Shown here one piece after another: positions 10,646 to 20,510 of a stretch of 64,000 bases of DNA. Below the pieces are notes generated by a model. The model was not told the DNA's origin and did no database searches. It saw nothing but the letters and a program-made list of their open reading frames with translations. This stretch comes from Paralvinella palmiformis (lineage: Eukaryota; Annelida; Polychaeta; Terebellida; Alvinellidae): the NCBI GenBank assembly GCA_025642065.1, contig JAODUP010000428.1, forward strand, positions 186,001 to 250,000, read 5' to 3'. Every line of letters begins with the position of its first letter. Positions within the stretch are counted from its first letter, which is position 1. A program made the position numbers and the translations under genes.

Positions 10646-10692
10646 GCACGCACGCACGCACGCACGCGCGCACACACACACACACACACACG
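10646..10692. repeat. (CACG)n-(CA)n array at the R1 end
   Basis: CACG units pass through CGCG into pure CA. Confidence 0.95.
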
Positions 10693-10927
10693 AGACGTGG
10701 GTGGAGAGACGTAAATAAATCCAGATGACACACAGATCCACGCGCCTACGAAAACGAATATCCATGGAAAAGGCCACTACTGCACTAATATTGCTTATGT
10801 TGTAATAAAATGACATATCACGTTGACAATAGAATAGTTGCTAATGCAAGATCAACACCAAGTGACATCATTACAAAGGCCAACTTGTATTACTGTACAA
10901 TATACAATGGAATATCCTATCATGTTG

Positions 10928-10929
<2 letters not shown>

Positions 10930-10973
<44 letters not shown>
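10930..10973. repeat. (AT)n microsatellite
   Basis: About 22 AT units. The 68-codon ORF over it is not called. Confidence 0.95.
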
Positions 10974-10975
<2 letters not shown>

Positions 10976-11019
10976 CCTCGCTAAATCAGCTTTCCGGTTA
11001 CAAGGTTTTGTATTAAATG

Positions 11020-11410
11020 TTTCAATATGAAACGTTGTATGATGTCACATCGGACATTATCCACGACTAAAATGTGTATGTGTTGACATAACTTTGATAG
11101 GAGATTTTATGTCACCAATATTTATACACAGAAATAACTTAAAATACAGATTACCTTTCTGTTTAAAAATGTAATCACGATCCTATTAATCTGACGACGA
11201 TCCACGTAAGACAACTTGTCATCTAATTTTTTTACTATTAATTATGAGTTAGTCGGTACAGTAGCTGGCACAAGAAAATTAAACAAATATTTCCATTTAC
11301 TTGAAGAATCTGGCACATTATAAGAAATCTGAGGGTTATATTTAAAAAATAATTTATCAATGTGAATGAAACATTATTATGCAGAGCTGCCCACTTCTGT
11401 CTTAATATTG
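11020..11410 (+). repeat. Dispersed paralogous block C, copy 1, left part
   Basis: Aligns with 29776-30125: TTGTATGA-GTCA, ACAGATTACCTTTCT, AACAAATATTTCCAT/AACAAACATTTCCAT, CAGAGCTG. The alignment breaks at about 11410 and resumes at about 12466, so this copy has roughly 1.05 kb extra. Confidence 0.72.
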
Positions 11411-11562
11411 ACGGGAAAAGAAATTTCACATTTCGAAGTAAATGTAACGTAAAAATTAATTATTTTATTCCCTATCAGATGCACTACAATTCTAATCACC
11501 AGGTATCCTATTTCCATTAAAATAATCCCCAAATCCTTCATTTCCGAACTTTCGCTAGCCAT
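11377..11562 (-). other. Short ORF, outer arm of the P2X7-like two-directional unit
   Basis: A 61-codon ORF whose middle (VVHLIGNKIINFYVTFTSKC, then EISFPV) is echoed in the inverted copy near 63850-63930 as VVHLIGNNII..YV..T.KC with ISFPV. Similarity at peptide level between two diverged copies hints at past coding, but the second copy has frameshifts and stops. Its start lies a short distance from the CRE-like site at 11599, facing away from the P2X7-like exon. Product unknown. Confidence 0.35.
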
Positions 11563-11593
11563 TGCTATTGTGTACTACACTCGCTAGGGGTTA

Positions 11594-11917
11594 TTGTGTG
11601 ACGTCATCTTTGCCAAACATCACGTAGTGCCACAGCTTGTTTACAAGTTTTCTGACCAGTTGACAGACAAAATGTCAGATTCCAACGAACGTTTTGGCAT
11701 TTTTAGGGATATAAAGTCCTACAGCTTTCAACTGCTAGCGAAACAGGTCACAGGCAGTATTAATTGTGAGGAATTAGCTGCAACAAGTGCATATGTCGAT
11801 CTAGAGCAGCCATCTGTGCCGGCAACACCCGGCCCCGGTCCACAACAAGAGTGGAATTGGTGTGTATTTGTTTGTTTTGGTATAAGTTTAATTGATCAGT
11901 CAGCAGACTGGGCCTGA
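11594..11917 (+). pseudogene. P2X7-intracellular-domain-like first exon, probably non-functional
   Basis: A 107-codon ORF. From the internal ATG at 11672 it reads MSDSNERFGIFRDIKSYSFQ, then CEELAAT..YVDLEQPSVPATPGPGPQQEWNW. The layout (acidic Ser/Asp start, F-x-I-x-x-Y-x-F, a Pro-rich linker, then W-x-W-C) matches the N-terminal part of invertebrate proteins ending in the P2X7 ballast domain, where WCxCG would follow. Here WNWC runs into VFVCFG, so the Cys-rich domain is absent or on another exon; GGTGTGTATT at about 11872 could be a splice donor. The inverted copy at 63420 encodes the related ISDSDDSFDIFRDIKPNNFE. The family assignment comes from motif memory only. Confidence 0.5.
11599..11606. 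promoter_or_regulatory. CRE-like palindrome TGACGTCA between two divergent ORFs
   Basis: GTGTGACGTCA lies between the minus-strand ORF ending the unit and the plus-strand P2X7-like exon. The same site in the same context is at 63705-63712 in the inverted copy. CRE/ATF sites are common in divergent promoters; the role here is inferred. Confidence 0.45.
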
Positions 11918-12465
11918 ATGCGAGTATTTCCCTCATCCTATCGTATAAGTTCATTTAAAATAAAGTGGTATTTGTCTGTACACGGGAGCCCGGTGGATGC
12001 ATGGGACTCTCCTACATGTGACCTATACTAGTCTATGCAGGGATGTGCCGCCATCGGTGTATCTTTTTAGCCATTTTCTTTGGGGGTTTTTTTGTCGTGG
12101 TTGTTGTTGTTTCTGGCAGGGGTTTGACGGCTCTTACACGACATATATAATCATTGGTATTTGATGTATGTTTGCACAATTGTATGCGTCATAATACCCC
12201 ATTTTATATGTTTAATAAAGACAACATGGAACACGTAACCCAGGTTAAACAAGGCCACGTGGAGTGTTTGAGGTCATTGATTGGTAAAGATGACGTCACA
12301 TTCCGAAGTTTTCTGAAGATTCTTGATTAAAGTATCCGCCAGTTTTCAAACCACTGTAACTTTATTTCCAAAATTAGAAAAAAATATCTTATTGAAATTG
12401 ATTTTAATATATAACACTAACATTTTGACTAATCTGGGAAACTATTCCTGTGACATTTAAGAACA
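11918..12465 (+). other. Remainder of the insertion in block C
   Basis: No ORF. AATAAAG-type polyadenylation signals lie near 11960 and 12213, and a second TGACGTCA at 12290-12297. Block C copy 2 lacks this DNA, so it came in with (or was lost with) the P2X7-like unit. Confidence 0.5.
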
Positions 12466-12625
12466 ACAACATTCTAAATCCTCTTATCACACAAGAAACA
12501 CTTACTAAAGTAGTCCAGGTCTTTGATAAACCTCTTATAGACTTTCTCTATATCCCTCTTATAATGATCAATTTTCCAATAATGACAGTATTTAGACATC
12601 CAAATGCCACTCAATGATTAGTCTC
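12466..12625 (+). repeat. Dispersed paralogous block C, copy 1, right part
   Basis: Aligns with about 30130-30265 (TCACACAAGAAACA/TCACACAAAAACA, TCTTTGATAAAC, CCAAATGCCACTCA/CCAAACGCCACCCA). Confidence 0.7.
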
Positions 12626-13014
12626 AATGAATTATTCTTTAATTTATATCGGAGCATAAAACGCCCCCGGGATTGTGTACAACTGAAGGTTTGATGCAGT
12701 AATAATCAATATTCAGATCAATAATGCAAAAATAAGGTATATTTTGGCATTTCAATAGTAAAACGTACAATTAATAACATATCAGCATAACATTTTATTT
12801 TACATAAATATTTACCAAATACAAAACATATTTACCTATCACACGCCTACTTAAATAACAAATTAGCTCTTAATACTCTTTCAAAGCATCAGTCTAGAAA
12901 CTTTTAAAACGTTTTAAAAGTATATATATATATTTATATATATATATATATATATATATTTAATTAATTTTTATTTTTTTTTTTTTTTTGTTTGTTTGTC
13001 TGTGTGTTCGTAAA
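12626..13014. other. AT-rich stretch with (AT)n and poly(T)
   Basis: Contains an imperfect (AT)n at 12920-12960 and a run of about 16 T at 12974-12989. Nothing else seen. Confidence 0.6.
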
Positions 13015-13140
13015 ATGACATTAGTTGGGTCTATAATTGGAACTATGATGTCGGCGATGAGCATTATGTCATTAACAGCCATGTCAGTAGTGTCCATCAT
13101 GCCGGCAGCCTCCATCACGTCGACCGCGGCCCAGTGGTAA
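13015..13140 (+). other. Short codon-periodic, GC-richer ORF (Met/Ser/Ala-rich)
   Basis: 41 codons from ATG to TAA. The predicted peptide is mostly Met, Ser, Ala, Thr, Val and Ile (e.g. IMSLTAMSVVSIMPAASITS) from a degenerate ATGTCN-style repeat. The minus strand is open over the same stretch too (MEAAGMMDTTDMAVNDIMLI) and runs into the poly(A) complement of the T run at 12974. GC content is clearly above the surroundings. It could be a decayed minisatellite, a retroposed fragment with a poly(A) tail on the minus strand, or a small exon. No family recognised. Confidence 0.3.
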
Positions 13141-13328
13141 AACCAAGTACGTTGTATACCTTGCTATCTTAAAATGATCTCAAATTGATTACGATAGTTC
13201 TATTTTATAGCTTTTATTGTTTGCTCCAATAAATTATCTACTTATTAAAATACTTTTTGTATTATACAAGTAGCTAGTGTTGCTCAGATTTTCGTAACGT
13301 ATATAAATCATACAGAATTGTGACCAAA

Positions 13329-13395
13329 TAATATATATATATAATATAAATATTATAAATATATATATATATAATATATATAATATATTATATAT
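13329..13395. repeat. Imperfect (AT)n array
   Basis: AT-only DNA with many phase shifts. Confidence 0.9.
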
Positions 13396-13407
13396 CGCAT
13401 AATATAT

Positions 13408-13665
13408 CGCGATAGCGCAGTTCGTTGGAGGGTAGGACTCGTAACTGAAGGGTCGCAGGTTCGAAGCTCCAGAGCTGCAATAGATGGTTCACACATTTAT
13501 AAAAATGAGAACCTAACAGGACGTGATGGCTGTGTGATTAAGTAACGTTTTGCGTCTATAATGACAGCATGCGTTGTATGTTCCCTTGGTAGTTGAGATG
13601 TGTGCTGGATTGGAATAGATCTGAGTCAGAGATACTAATGCTGTAAATAATTAATAATAATAATA
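13408..13665 (+). mobile_element. tRNA-derived SINE, type 2
   Basis: tRNA-like head with an A-box-like TAGCGCAGTTCGTTGG (13413-13428) and a B box GGTTCGAAGCTCC (about 13458-13470). The body has CCTAACAGGACGTGATGGCT, AGCATGCGTTGTATG and GTTGAGATGTGTGCTGG, ending in AAT repeats. The same family lies inverted at 19100-19447. The 3' end resembles the (ATT)n-tailed LINE ends, as expected if that LINE mobilises it. Confidence 0.9.
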
Positions 13666-13775
13666 GGTGACATTAATAAAGTGCCTTATCAAACTAGATA
13701 TCTGCTCTAAGGTGTTTTACAGTCCAATCCAGCTTTACGATTCCAATCCAGTACACATCTCAACTCCCTACGATA
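13666..13775 (-). mobile_element. Inverted partial SINE type 2, tail to tail with the previous copy
   Basis: Plus-strand AATCCAGTACACATCTCAAC (about 13742-13761) is the inverse of GTTGAGATGTGTGCTGGATT at 13591-13610. Only the 3' third of the SINE is present. The two copies together form a large imperfect palindrome centred on about 13670. Confidence 0.8.
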
Positions 13776-13826
13776 TTAGACGAGCAAGAATTTAAGCCTA
13801 TTATTACATATGTAATACTGGTACAT

Positions 13827-15076
13827 TTGAACGCGCTTCCCCCTTTTGTAGGTAGCTTACATGTAGTCGCTTCCATGTGGATGCGGCATATTTGTTGCGC
13901 ACGAAAAGCGAAATAGCCGGGACTCACAGGCTGATGAGTAGCCCAGACACATGTATAGGTCTACGTAAGTGTAGATATGGGGAAAGGTGTAGAACATTTT
14001 ATATTTAGATTGATGTATGTATAGTTTTATTTATGTATAGAGTTATGGGGGTATATCAAAGGATATTTATGTATCAAAGGACGTTTAGATGTTGATGTTC
14101 TGAGCCAGTGTCACTCTACCTGTAATCTATAATACACGTTGCCCGTAAGTGCAAGACATCATACCTATTTCGATCCAGATTTCTTATTACACCAATGTAA
14201 GAAAGTTATGTCGTTGTGACAATATATTTTACTCTATTAGCTTTGTTATGTATAATGTAGAATCTATATTGTGGTCCTTCTTATGTGGTCTGGCGAAACG
14301 ACCTATTAATTCATACAATCTGTTTGGTGGATTTATACTCCTGGAGTCGTTTGTTACTCCGGCAGGCATCTCCATGGGTATTAAGCTGCGGGAGGAGTTT
14401 TTTCCCCATACTGTGAGTAATTAGGTTACATTCATATAGGAAAATCGTTGAGTGTACAATTTCCCGTTGTTCTCGATTATAGGTCAAACAGATCAAGTGG
14501 ATAGGCCCTTAAATTTATATCTCATAACACCTAACTGCATTAAATTAAAAACGCTAAATTAGGCGTGGATGAACGTTCACTAACTGATTAACGGAAACGT
14601 ATGGGATTAGCTGTTAGGTTTGAGTAAATCATATTATTTACTTAGTATTGAAGTGATATTTCGTTCTAGTCCAGTGATATTCCCCTGCAGTATTGCTACA
14701 GTTGGTTTTGGAAGCTAAGTCACTTCACTGCTTCCAGATGTAGGTAGTGTACATAATATCACGTGTTCCACAAATTGTAACGTTGGTTAAAGTGCCTAGG
14801 GCCTATACAAGGAGAACAACTAGCGACGCCAGACCAATCGGATGTTTATTGATACGGTTGATATAGGAAGAATTTGGTAGGTTATTTGAACCTAGAATAA
14901 AGGTGACGTCAGAATCTGGGGTGTCGAAATGTTCTATATATAGGTTTCTTTTGGACCATAGAAGAGTACTGTTCAATGTAAACTGTGGTGTCAAAGTAGT
15001 TGTCTTGTGTATGTTCTAAACCACTGAACCACACGCACGTGTTGCTTACTGCCAACAGTGGTGTCAAATTGTATTT
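13827..15076 (+). mobile_element. Dispersed repeat R1, copy C (segments in permuted order)
   Basis: The segment that ends copies A and B (GTAGGTAGC-TACATGTAG, CGAAAAGCGAAATAGC, CACAGGCTGATGAGTA) comes first, at 13830-14110. A spacer follows, then CTCCGGCAGGCATCTCCATG at about 14358 and the segment that begins A and B (CAGATCAAGTGGATAGG, CGACGCCAGACCAATCGG, CACACGCACGTGTTG) to 15076. A CA array follows. The order fits one piece cut from tandem R1 units. The 91-codon ORF 14149-14424 lies across the spacer and has no recognised family. Confidence 0.8.
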
Positions 15077-15335
15077 TACACACACGCACACACACACGCA
15101 TACACATAATACATACATACACGCATATATTTACACATACACACATACACACACAAACATACACACATACAAACATACACACATAGACAAATACACGCAT
15201 ACACATACATACATACATACATACAGACAGACAGACATACATGCATATATATATATATATATATATATACATACATACATACACACACATACACACACAC
15301 ATACATACACATATACACACACATACATTCACACA
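15077..15335. repeat. Compound (CA)/(CATA)/(AT) array at the R1 end
   Basis: About 260 bp of CA and CATA units with a pure (AT)n core near 15246-15268. The overlapping ORFs on both strands are artefacts. Confidence 0.97.
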
Positions 15336-17120
15336 TTGACTATTTCTTTGGCGATCCGTGACGAAGCCATGAATATATTTACATATAGATAATATATTTT
15401 ACTGTGTTACATCACAGTCTGTGATTACGGATCAAGGTTTCGGTTATCATCAACCTACTTTGTGGTATATCAGACAGAAGAATCACAACTATGACTCATG
15501 ATATTCTACATGTACCAGTAGATGAGCCAGGTAATACTACGAAAACAGCAAAATATTCAGATATATACAATGTTTATAAAAAGTTTATCATATGAGGAAT
15601 TCTCCATTGAAGACGTTTCTAAAGATAAATTCTCTGTAAAAGAGTAATTGCTAAACGTGTTACAAGTGATGAAACCTTCTAGCATTTTGTCAGACGTCAT
15701 ACAATTATTTGCTCATCATGTGGTCAACTAATCGTGTGACGAAGGGTTATTACAGAAGAGGTATTTCAATAATTTAGTATAATATGAACTGCCAATATTA
15801 TACAATTAATTAACTGCTTCATAAGTTAGGATTTGAACTTTTATTTTGAAAACCATTTATTTGATAATGAAATATTTTAATATATTCCTGATATTTAAAA
15901 TTCCTCCGAGGAACTGAAGTCTCGTGTATTTGAACGTCGTCAGATCTTGAATATTTGACAGGAAATTGAACAATTACAAAAAAGGGCAGCAGTACACATC
16001 TCCAATAAACTAATAAGCAAAACTTCACCAAGGAGAAGTGTACACTGATGGAAACTTAAATGTTCATCCCTTTGGTATAACGTGTCAAACAGTTTGCGGT
16101 TTAGAATTAGTTCGTGGTATCCGTTCACTTCTTCGTCTTGAAAGAATGAAGTTTATTTCCAAGTGAACAATACAATACAAAGACAAATACACTCCATATA
16201 CAATAGCATAAACAAACAATCGCACATCGCACTAGGGGAGGATGGAAGTTCTATACTTATTTATTACTTCCTCAATAATATCAGAACTTGTGTAATTAAA
16301 AACCTCACAAGCACCTTATAATCAGATTGAAATACACATTAAAAAGTAATATCCTTAATATTTGTAAATTCCATATATATTTATAAATGTATACAAATAG
16401 TCTTAAATAATTTTATTCTGTTGCATATAAGAGGCCACGAAAAGGTGGGGGGCGACCATAGATAACCATTATCAGACGATGTATCATTAAACCTTACTCA
16501 TTCCCTCTTCTATATATCTCGATACGATATGACCAACACCAGTTCTCTTTTATCATTACTGATAACACCATTTACCTCATCGAGAGATAGTTTCGCTATT
16601 GTAAATAAAGATGAATTTAAATCACTATTTACAGAAACCAAGATTGGTGTTAATAAAATGACAACATACCCAGTCTTAGCTTGATATTATCATTCGCTTT
16701 TAAAACAAAATAAATATGTTGTTTAAATAATTGAATTATACCTTCATATAAGAATTAAGAGACAATGAAATTGAAGTGTTTTACTTGGTGGCACAAGACC
16801 TTTCTAGCATACTCAATATTTGTATATATGGTCTCAATGTTTGATGTTTTAGTTAAACATTCATCAAGGATTACTATCTTAGCAAGTCTATCTAGGGAGT
16901 TATACGTACTTTCATGTAGGAAGAATGTTTTAAATTAAATTGTCAATAAAAGCTATTTCATAGTAATTATAAATCAAGTAACATACCTACTGTGTGATAT
17001 AATGAGCCGAAACAAATAAGGGAATCTCATTAAATGACGTGATGAATGTATCAGTGTTTTCTAAGCTTGTGTAGATAATTAAGTTATAATCGAACCTTCT
17101 CATAGGTAGAGATTGACACT
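15336..17120. other. AT-rich non-coding stretch
   Basis: No recognisable gene, SINE or paralogous block was found. The ORFs 15819-16031 and 15940-16128 (-) are short and unrecognised. Confidence 0.55.
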
Positions 17121-17124
17121 ATTT

Positions 17125-17250
17125 ACCCACGAATTTGGTCATGCATTTGTCAGAGGTTCGAACCCCGGCCTTGGCCATAGGAGGACTTTTTCACCCAATC
17201 AGGCGACTGGCAACGTTTTTTCCACCGCATATGCCATCTATTGTAAATTC
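17125..17250 (+). mobile_element. SINE fragment with B box
   Basis: AGAGGTTCGAACCCCGGCC (17153-17171) contains a full B box, GGTTCGAACCC, followed by a SINE-like GC-richer tail (CAATCAGGCGACTGGCAACG). The A-box half is not recognisable. The CAGAGGTTCGAACCCC core matches the SINE at 59399, but the tails differ. Confidence 0.6.
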
Positions 17251-19100
17251 TAAATTTATTTAGAATTATTTCCGCCGGTGAAGATGTAAATGTGCGTCGA
17301 TTAAACTATCAACAGATACATTCATCCAATATGTATTGGTGGTTCTGCCAATATCAGTAGCTAAAAGGGCCTCTCCACATTTAACCTTAACAAATAACGG
17401 TTATTAAGTCATTTATATACAAAGAGAATAGGTGATAAAATACAACTTAGTAATATCCCTAATTTTCCTGATGAACAATCTAATAATGGGCCATTTACAA
17501 GAACAAAACATTTAATATTGTCATTTATTAAATTATAGCCACGCAAACTACGATGGCTTAATTTGTTTTAGATACCATATTGTTTTCAATGACAAAGTAC
17601 ATTACATGGACTTGAGAATTTGCTACCTTTCTTCAAAGGATGTACTTGTATTTAACTGTTTGTTATATATTTGGATATTAATGATATCAATAAACATATG
17701 TAAAATAGCTCAAATATGCCATTTGACAAGCGTTTTGTAATTTCATTGCTAAATTAAACTAATATACCGTGGCAATTGTGATGTTAGCTTGGAAACTCCT
17801 GCATCTCAGTACTAATATATCTGTCAATACTATCTAGGTTAGCGTATATCGAAAAGTCAGATGAAGGGTTTGGCAACTCCTTCTATAATTGTAGATAACA
17901 CATTCTGAAAATGGCTCGTGATTTAGTTCTAAGATTGGCATTTCTACTGATAACCGAGGTGTTGCTCCGAAATAGGATATTTTGAATTTGCAAATAGTAC
18001 ACTTTAACTCTGGAAATATTGAGATAAATAGAAGCCAACGATAATTAAAGTTTTTCATGTCGTATAATGTCCACACCAATCGTGAACGTGTAGACAAATA
18101 ACATTGTGAGACGTAATATGATGCTAAAAAGATACATATCTCCCGGTCGATGGTGTTGAAGATGTGCTGTTCTCAGACAGTCTCTCGGTGAGTCCACATT
18201 TCCTGGGACTGACTTTAAAAAAAAACACAGCTCAGTTAGTTAAGATAATGTTTCTTATTAACTCAAATATTATCTATGTTGTTATATTGTAATGCTAACC
18301 TTCGATTAATCTGCAACAACACATATCAAAGACCGAAAGCGGTAAATATCAGATTCAGCAAAGGAAACATTCCTAACATTCACACATCCATAACTACAAT
18401 ATCCACACTCTAGATGTTGAAAGCTTCAGCTAACAAATGACGGTGATAGATATAGCAACCTTTATGACACAATTAAAATATTAACAGGATTTTATCTTAT
18501 TTTGTCGTCTAGTACTGAGATAGATATTAACGAGTTCTTCTTATAATAATTAGGTTCTAACAACTACTTGTGTTTGGATCAGTATTAATTTTCTTCCATC
18601 AGTTTGAGTGTTCGATGTTTAGAGTAACTGATATATCACTACACGATACATGAAGCGAAATCCAGAGGAGGCTTGTGATTACGAACGTTCATCAATCAAC
18701 TATTGAATCTTTTTGTCATTTCTAATAATACGCATAAATAATAACATCGATAAACAGGTAACCCATAGGACAGATAAGGCACGAATGTTACAACAGAATA
18801 ATGAATCAAATGAAGGTAATCTCTTTGATATAAAATTAACAATAAGATCTCAGTAAAACTAAAAGCATGATGACTTAGAATTGACCAATTTTAAGATTTC
18901 AGAACTAGAGTTACACCCAAATACGATCAGTTCCATCTCCACATTGTATTGTGTTTAGTAATGATGACGTGAATAGACAATGCAACAACACACATGTCCC
19001 ATTATGCCTTAATGTTAACTGTTGTCTCCCGGAAAGCTGAACTGTATTAAAAGGAATTTGTAACATATCATCAATATGAAAGTGTATACTTTGTAACTGT
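17251..19100. other. AT-rich non-coding stretch
   Basis: Nothing recognised. The 87-codon ORF 17834-18097 (-) has no family motif. Confidence 0.5.
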
Positions 19101-19447
19101 CACCGTGCCAGCATAGCCTGAATAATGAATACAGCATAATACTACTACTACTAATAATAATACTATGTGATATTTACATAGCCCTCTATTCAGCTAGAAG
19201 CTGCACTAAGGCGCCTTACAATATTATTATCCCCGACTCAGACCTGTTTCCACCCAGCACATATCTCAACTCCCAAGGGAGCATACAACGCATGCTGCCA
19301 TTATAGGCGCGAGAAGTTACTCACACATAGCCATCGTGTCCTGTCAGGTTATCATTTTATGGATGAGTGAACCAGTCGCCAAATGACAGAATTGCAGCTC
19401 ACGGAGCTATGAGTCCTACGCTCTAACTAACCGTGCTATCATGGCTT
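19100..19447 (-). mobile_element. tRNA-derived SINE type 2, inverted, near full length
   Basis: Minus-strand reading gives GATAGCACGGTTAGTTAGAG (A box region), AACCTGACAGGACACGATGG, GCAGCATGCGTTGTATGCTC, GGAGTTGAGATATGTGCTGG and a (TAGTAG)n/ATT tail at 19140. Compared with the copy at 13408 it has lost the B-box stretch but keeps TTTGGCGACTGGTTCA, absent there. Together they outline a consensus of about 330 bp. Confidence 0.88.
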
Positions 19448-19569
19448 ACTCCTGCTTTTAGTATTTGAATAAAACTTCTAAAAATACTCTCAACCCAATA
19501 CTTGGATTATTGATAAATTAGTATTTGCCTAAATATTTAGATGACTATTTGCATTTGTTGTTTATGATA

Positions 19570-20181
19570 CTATTCGTACTTGTACTTAGTCATATTACCC
19601 ATGTAGTTGACCTGTTTCTGCTTCCAAAACGTTGAGATATCTTTCAGATAGGGATTATAACAATAGAAGGGAGATTTTCTGAATTTGTTTTGTGGCTCAA
19701 AAGCAATGCTAAATAAAGGTCTGTAATTAGGAGAGGGATGTTTCTCTATCTGAAGCGATTTCACTCCTCTGCAGTAATAAATTAACATCCAGTGTTTGAT
19801 ATAATATTTCGAACATTTGTTATGGCAACATATTAATACAGAGGAGGACGTTATATCAAATGTCATAGGTAGATTAATATCAAGAGAATTTATTAGAATT
19901 CGTTTGATTTTATACAAACTTCTCGAAATGACTTTTAATCGATTATGGGAACTTTGAATAAAATATGATAACAATTGGTGAAAGGTATCGGAAACACATA
20001 AGATAGTCAAAATCAGAAGTGGAATTATAAACATTTTGTAAACATTAGCCCACACTGATAATGATACAATCTGAAGACACAAAGTTTTATCATTTCTAAG
20101 TTCGGAGTAAGTATTCAGGGTATCCAAATGTACACGTTTGACTTTGTGGCATCTTTCTAGGGATATAATTTTCAGTAGCAT
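19570..20181 (-). CDS. Unrecognised 203-codon ORF
   Basis: The longest ORF not caused by a microsatellite. The frame is open from a stop at 20224-20226 to 19570, about 218 codons. In DNA this AT-rich such a length is unlikely by chance (my rough estimate is well under one per window). The protein is basic and Cys/Tyr-rich. It has one clear hydrophobic stretch near residues 43-62 (VWANVYKMFIIPLLILTILC), long enough to span a membrane, then a Lys/Arg/Ser-rich region (SHNRLKVISRSLYKIKRILI) and two Cys pairs. No signal peptide is evident and I match no family. It could be one exon of a membrane receptor or a transposon ORF piece. Neither TATA nor splice evidence is decisive; GAGCTAAG just before the frame opens could be an acceptor. 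Confidence 0.35.
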   Translation of the reverse strand: MLLKIISLERCHKVKRVHLDTLNTYSELRNDKTLCLQIVSLSVWANVYKMFIIPLLILTILCVSDTFHQLLSYFIQSSHNRLKVISRSLYKIKRILINSLDINLPMTFDITSSSVLICCHNKCSKYYIKHWMLIYYCRGVKSLQIEKHPSPNYRPLFSIAFEPQNKFRKSPFYCYNPYLKDISTFWKQKQVNYMGNMTKYKYE

Positions 20182-20412
20182 AAACCACGAAATATTAATT
20201 AAACGATTGTGTAATAAGTTACCTTAGCTCTACCATAATAAGACAACTAGAATAAGGTGTGCAGGTGCTGCATTTAAAAGTAATATAAGAGTAATTTTAA
20301 ACATAAATGCCCAAGTATTCTATATAGCATGGTTTTATTTCTATTTTGAAAAAAAAATTGTGATTAATTATCTTTCAGTGATTATGTATCTGGATGGAAT
20401 TAATTTAAACTT

Positions 20413-20510
20413 GGCATGGTAGGCTTATGATCAATCATGCCGTCCCTGATTAGGGAGAGTCGATTGATTTATTTCAGAATCGACCACGTCTTTGTGGTCT
20501 AGTCGTCCCA
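20413..20510. ncRNA. Run of four adjacent perfect hairpins (candidate structured element)
   Basis: Four stems follow one another: GGCATG (20413-20418)/CATGCC (20436-20441); CCCT (20444-20447)/AGGG (20452-20455); GTCGATT (20459-20465)/AATCGAC (20478-20484); and GACCAC (20482-20487)/GTGGTC (20494-20499). The third and fourth share GAC, so they compete or coaxially stack. TGGTCTAGTCG after the last stem resembles a polymerase III A box. It may be part of a tRNA-related SINE or MITE, or a structured RNA. Confidence 0.3.

Larger units (their letters stand above)
9632..10692 (+). mobile_element. Dispersed repeat R1, copy A (LTR-like or microsatellite-associated element)
   Basis: About 1 kb, closely similar to 26637-27519 and, in rearranged order, to 13827-15076 and 52677-53627. 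Landmarks: CAAATAGATCAAGTGGATAG, a TATA box (TATAAAA, 10052-10058), CGACGCCAGAC about 30-45 bp further on, AATAAAG at about 10169, CCACACGCACGTGTTG, GTGCTTCCGCTTTT, GTACGAAAAGCGAATTAGCT and CCACAGGCTGATGA. A TATA box followed about 115 bp later by a polyadenylation signal fits an LTR, but no terminal TG/CA, primer-binding site or coding region was found. The copy ends in a CACG/CA array (10646-10692). The small ORFs 10294-10506 and 10534-10731 (-) lie inside it and are not called. Confidence 0.85.

Noticed and set aside
14149..14424. 91-codon ORF
   Set aside because: Its end lies in an R1 segment also present at 53160-53230, where the frame is not kept.
9632..15076. Full-length LTR retrotransposon bounded by R1 copies A and C
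   Set aside because: The DNA between holds the P2X7-like unit, SINEs and block C, with no gag, protease, RT or integrase motif, and copy C is permuted.
15000..15392. Long Cys-Val-Tyr and Thr-His repeat ORFs
   Set aside because: Artefacts of the CA/CATA array.
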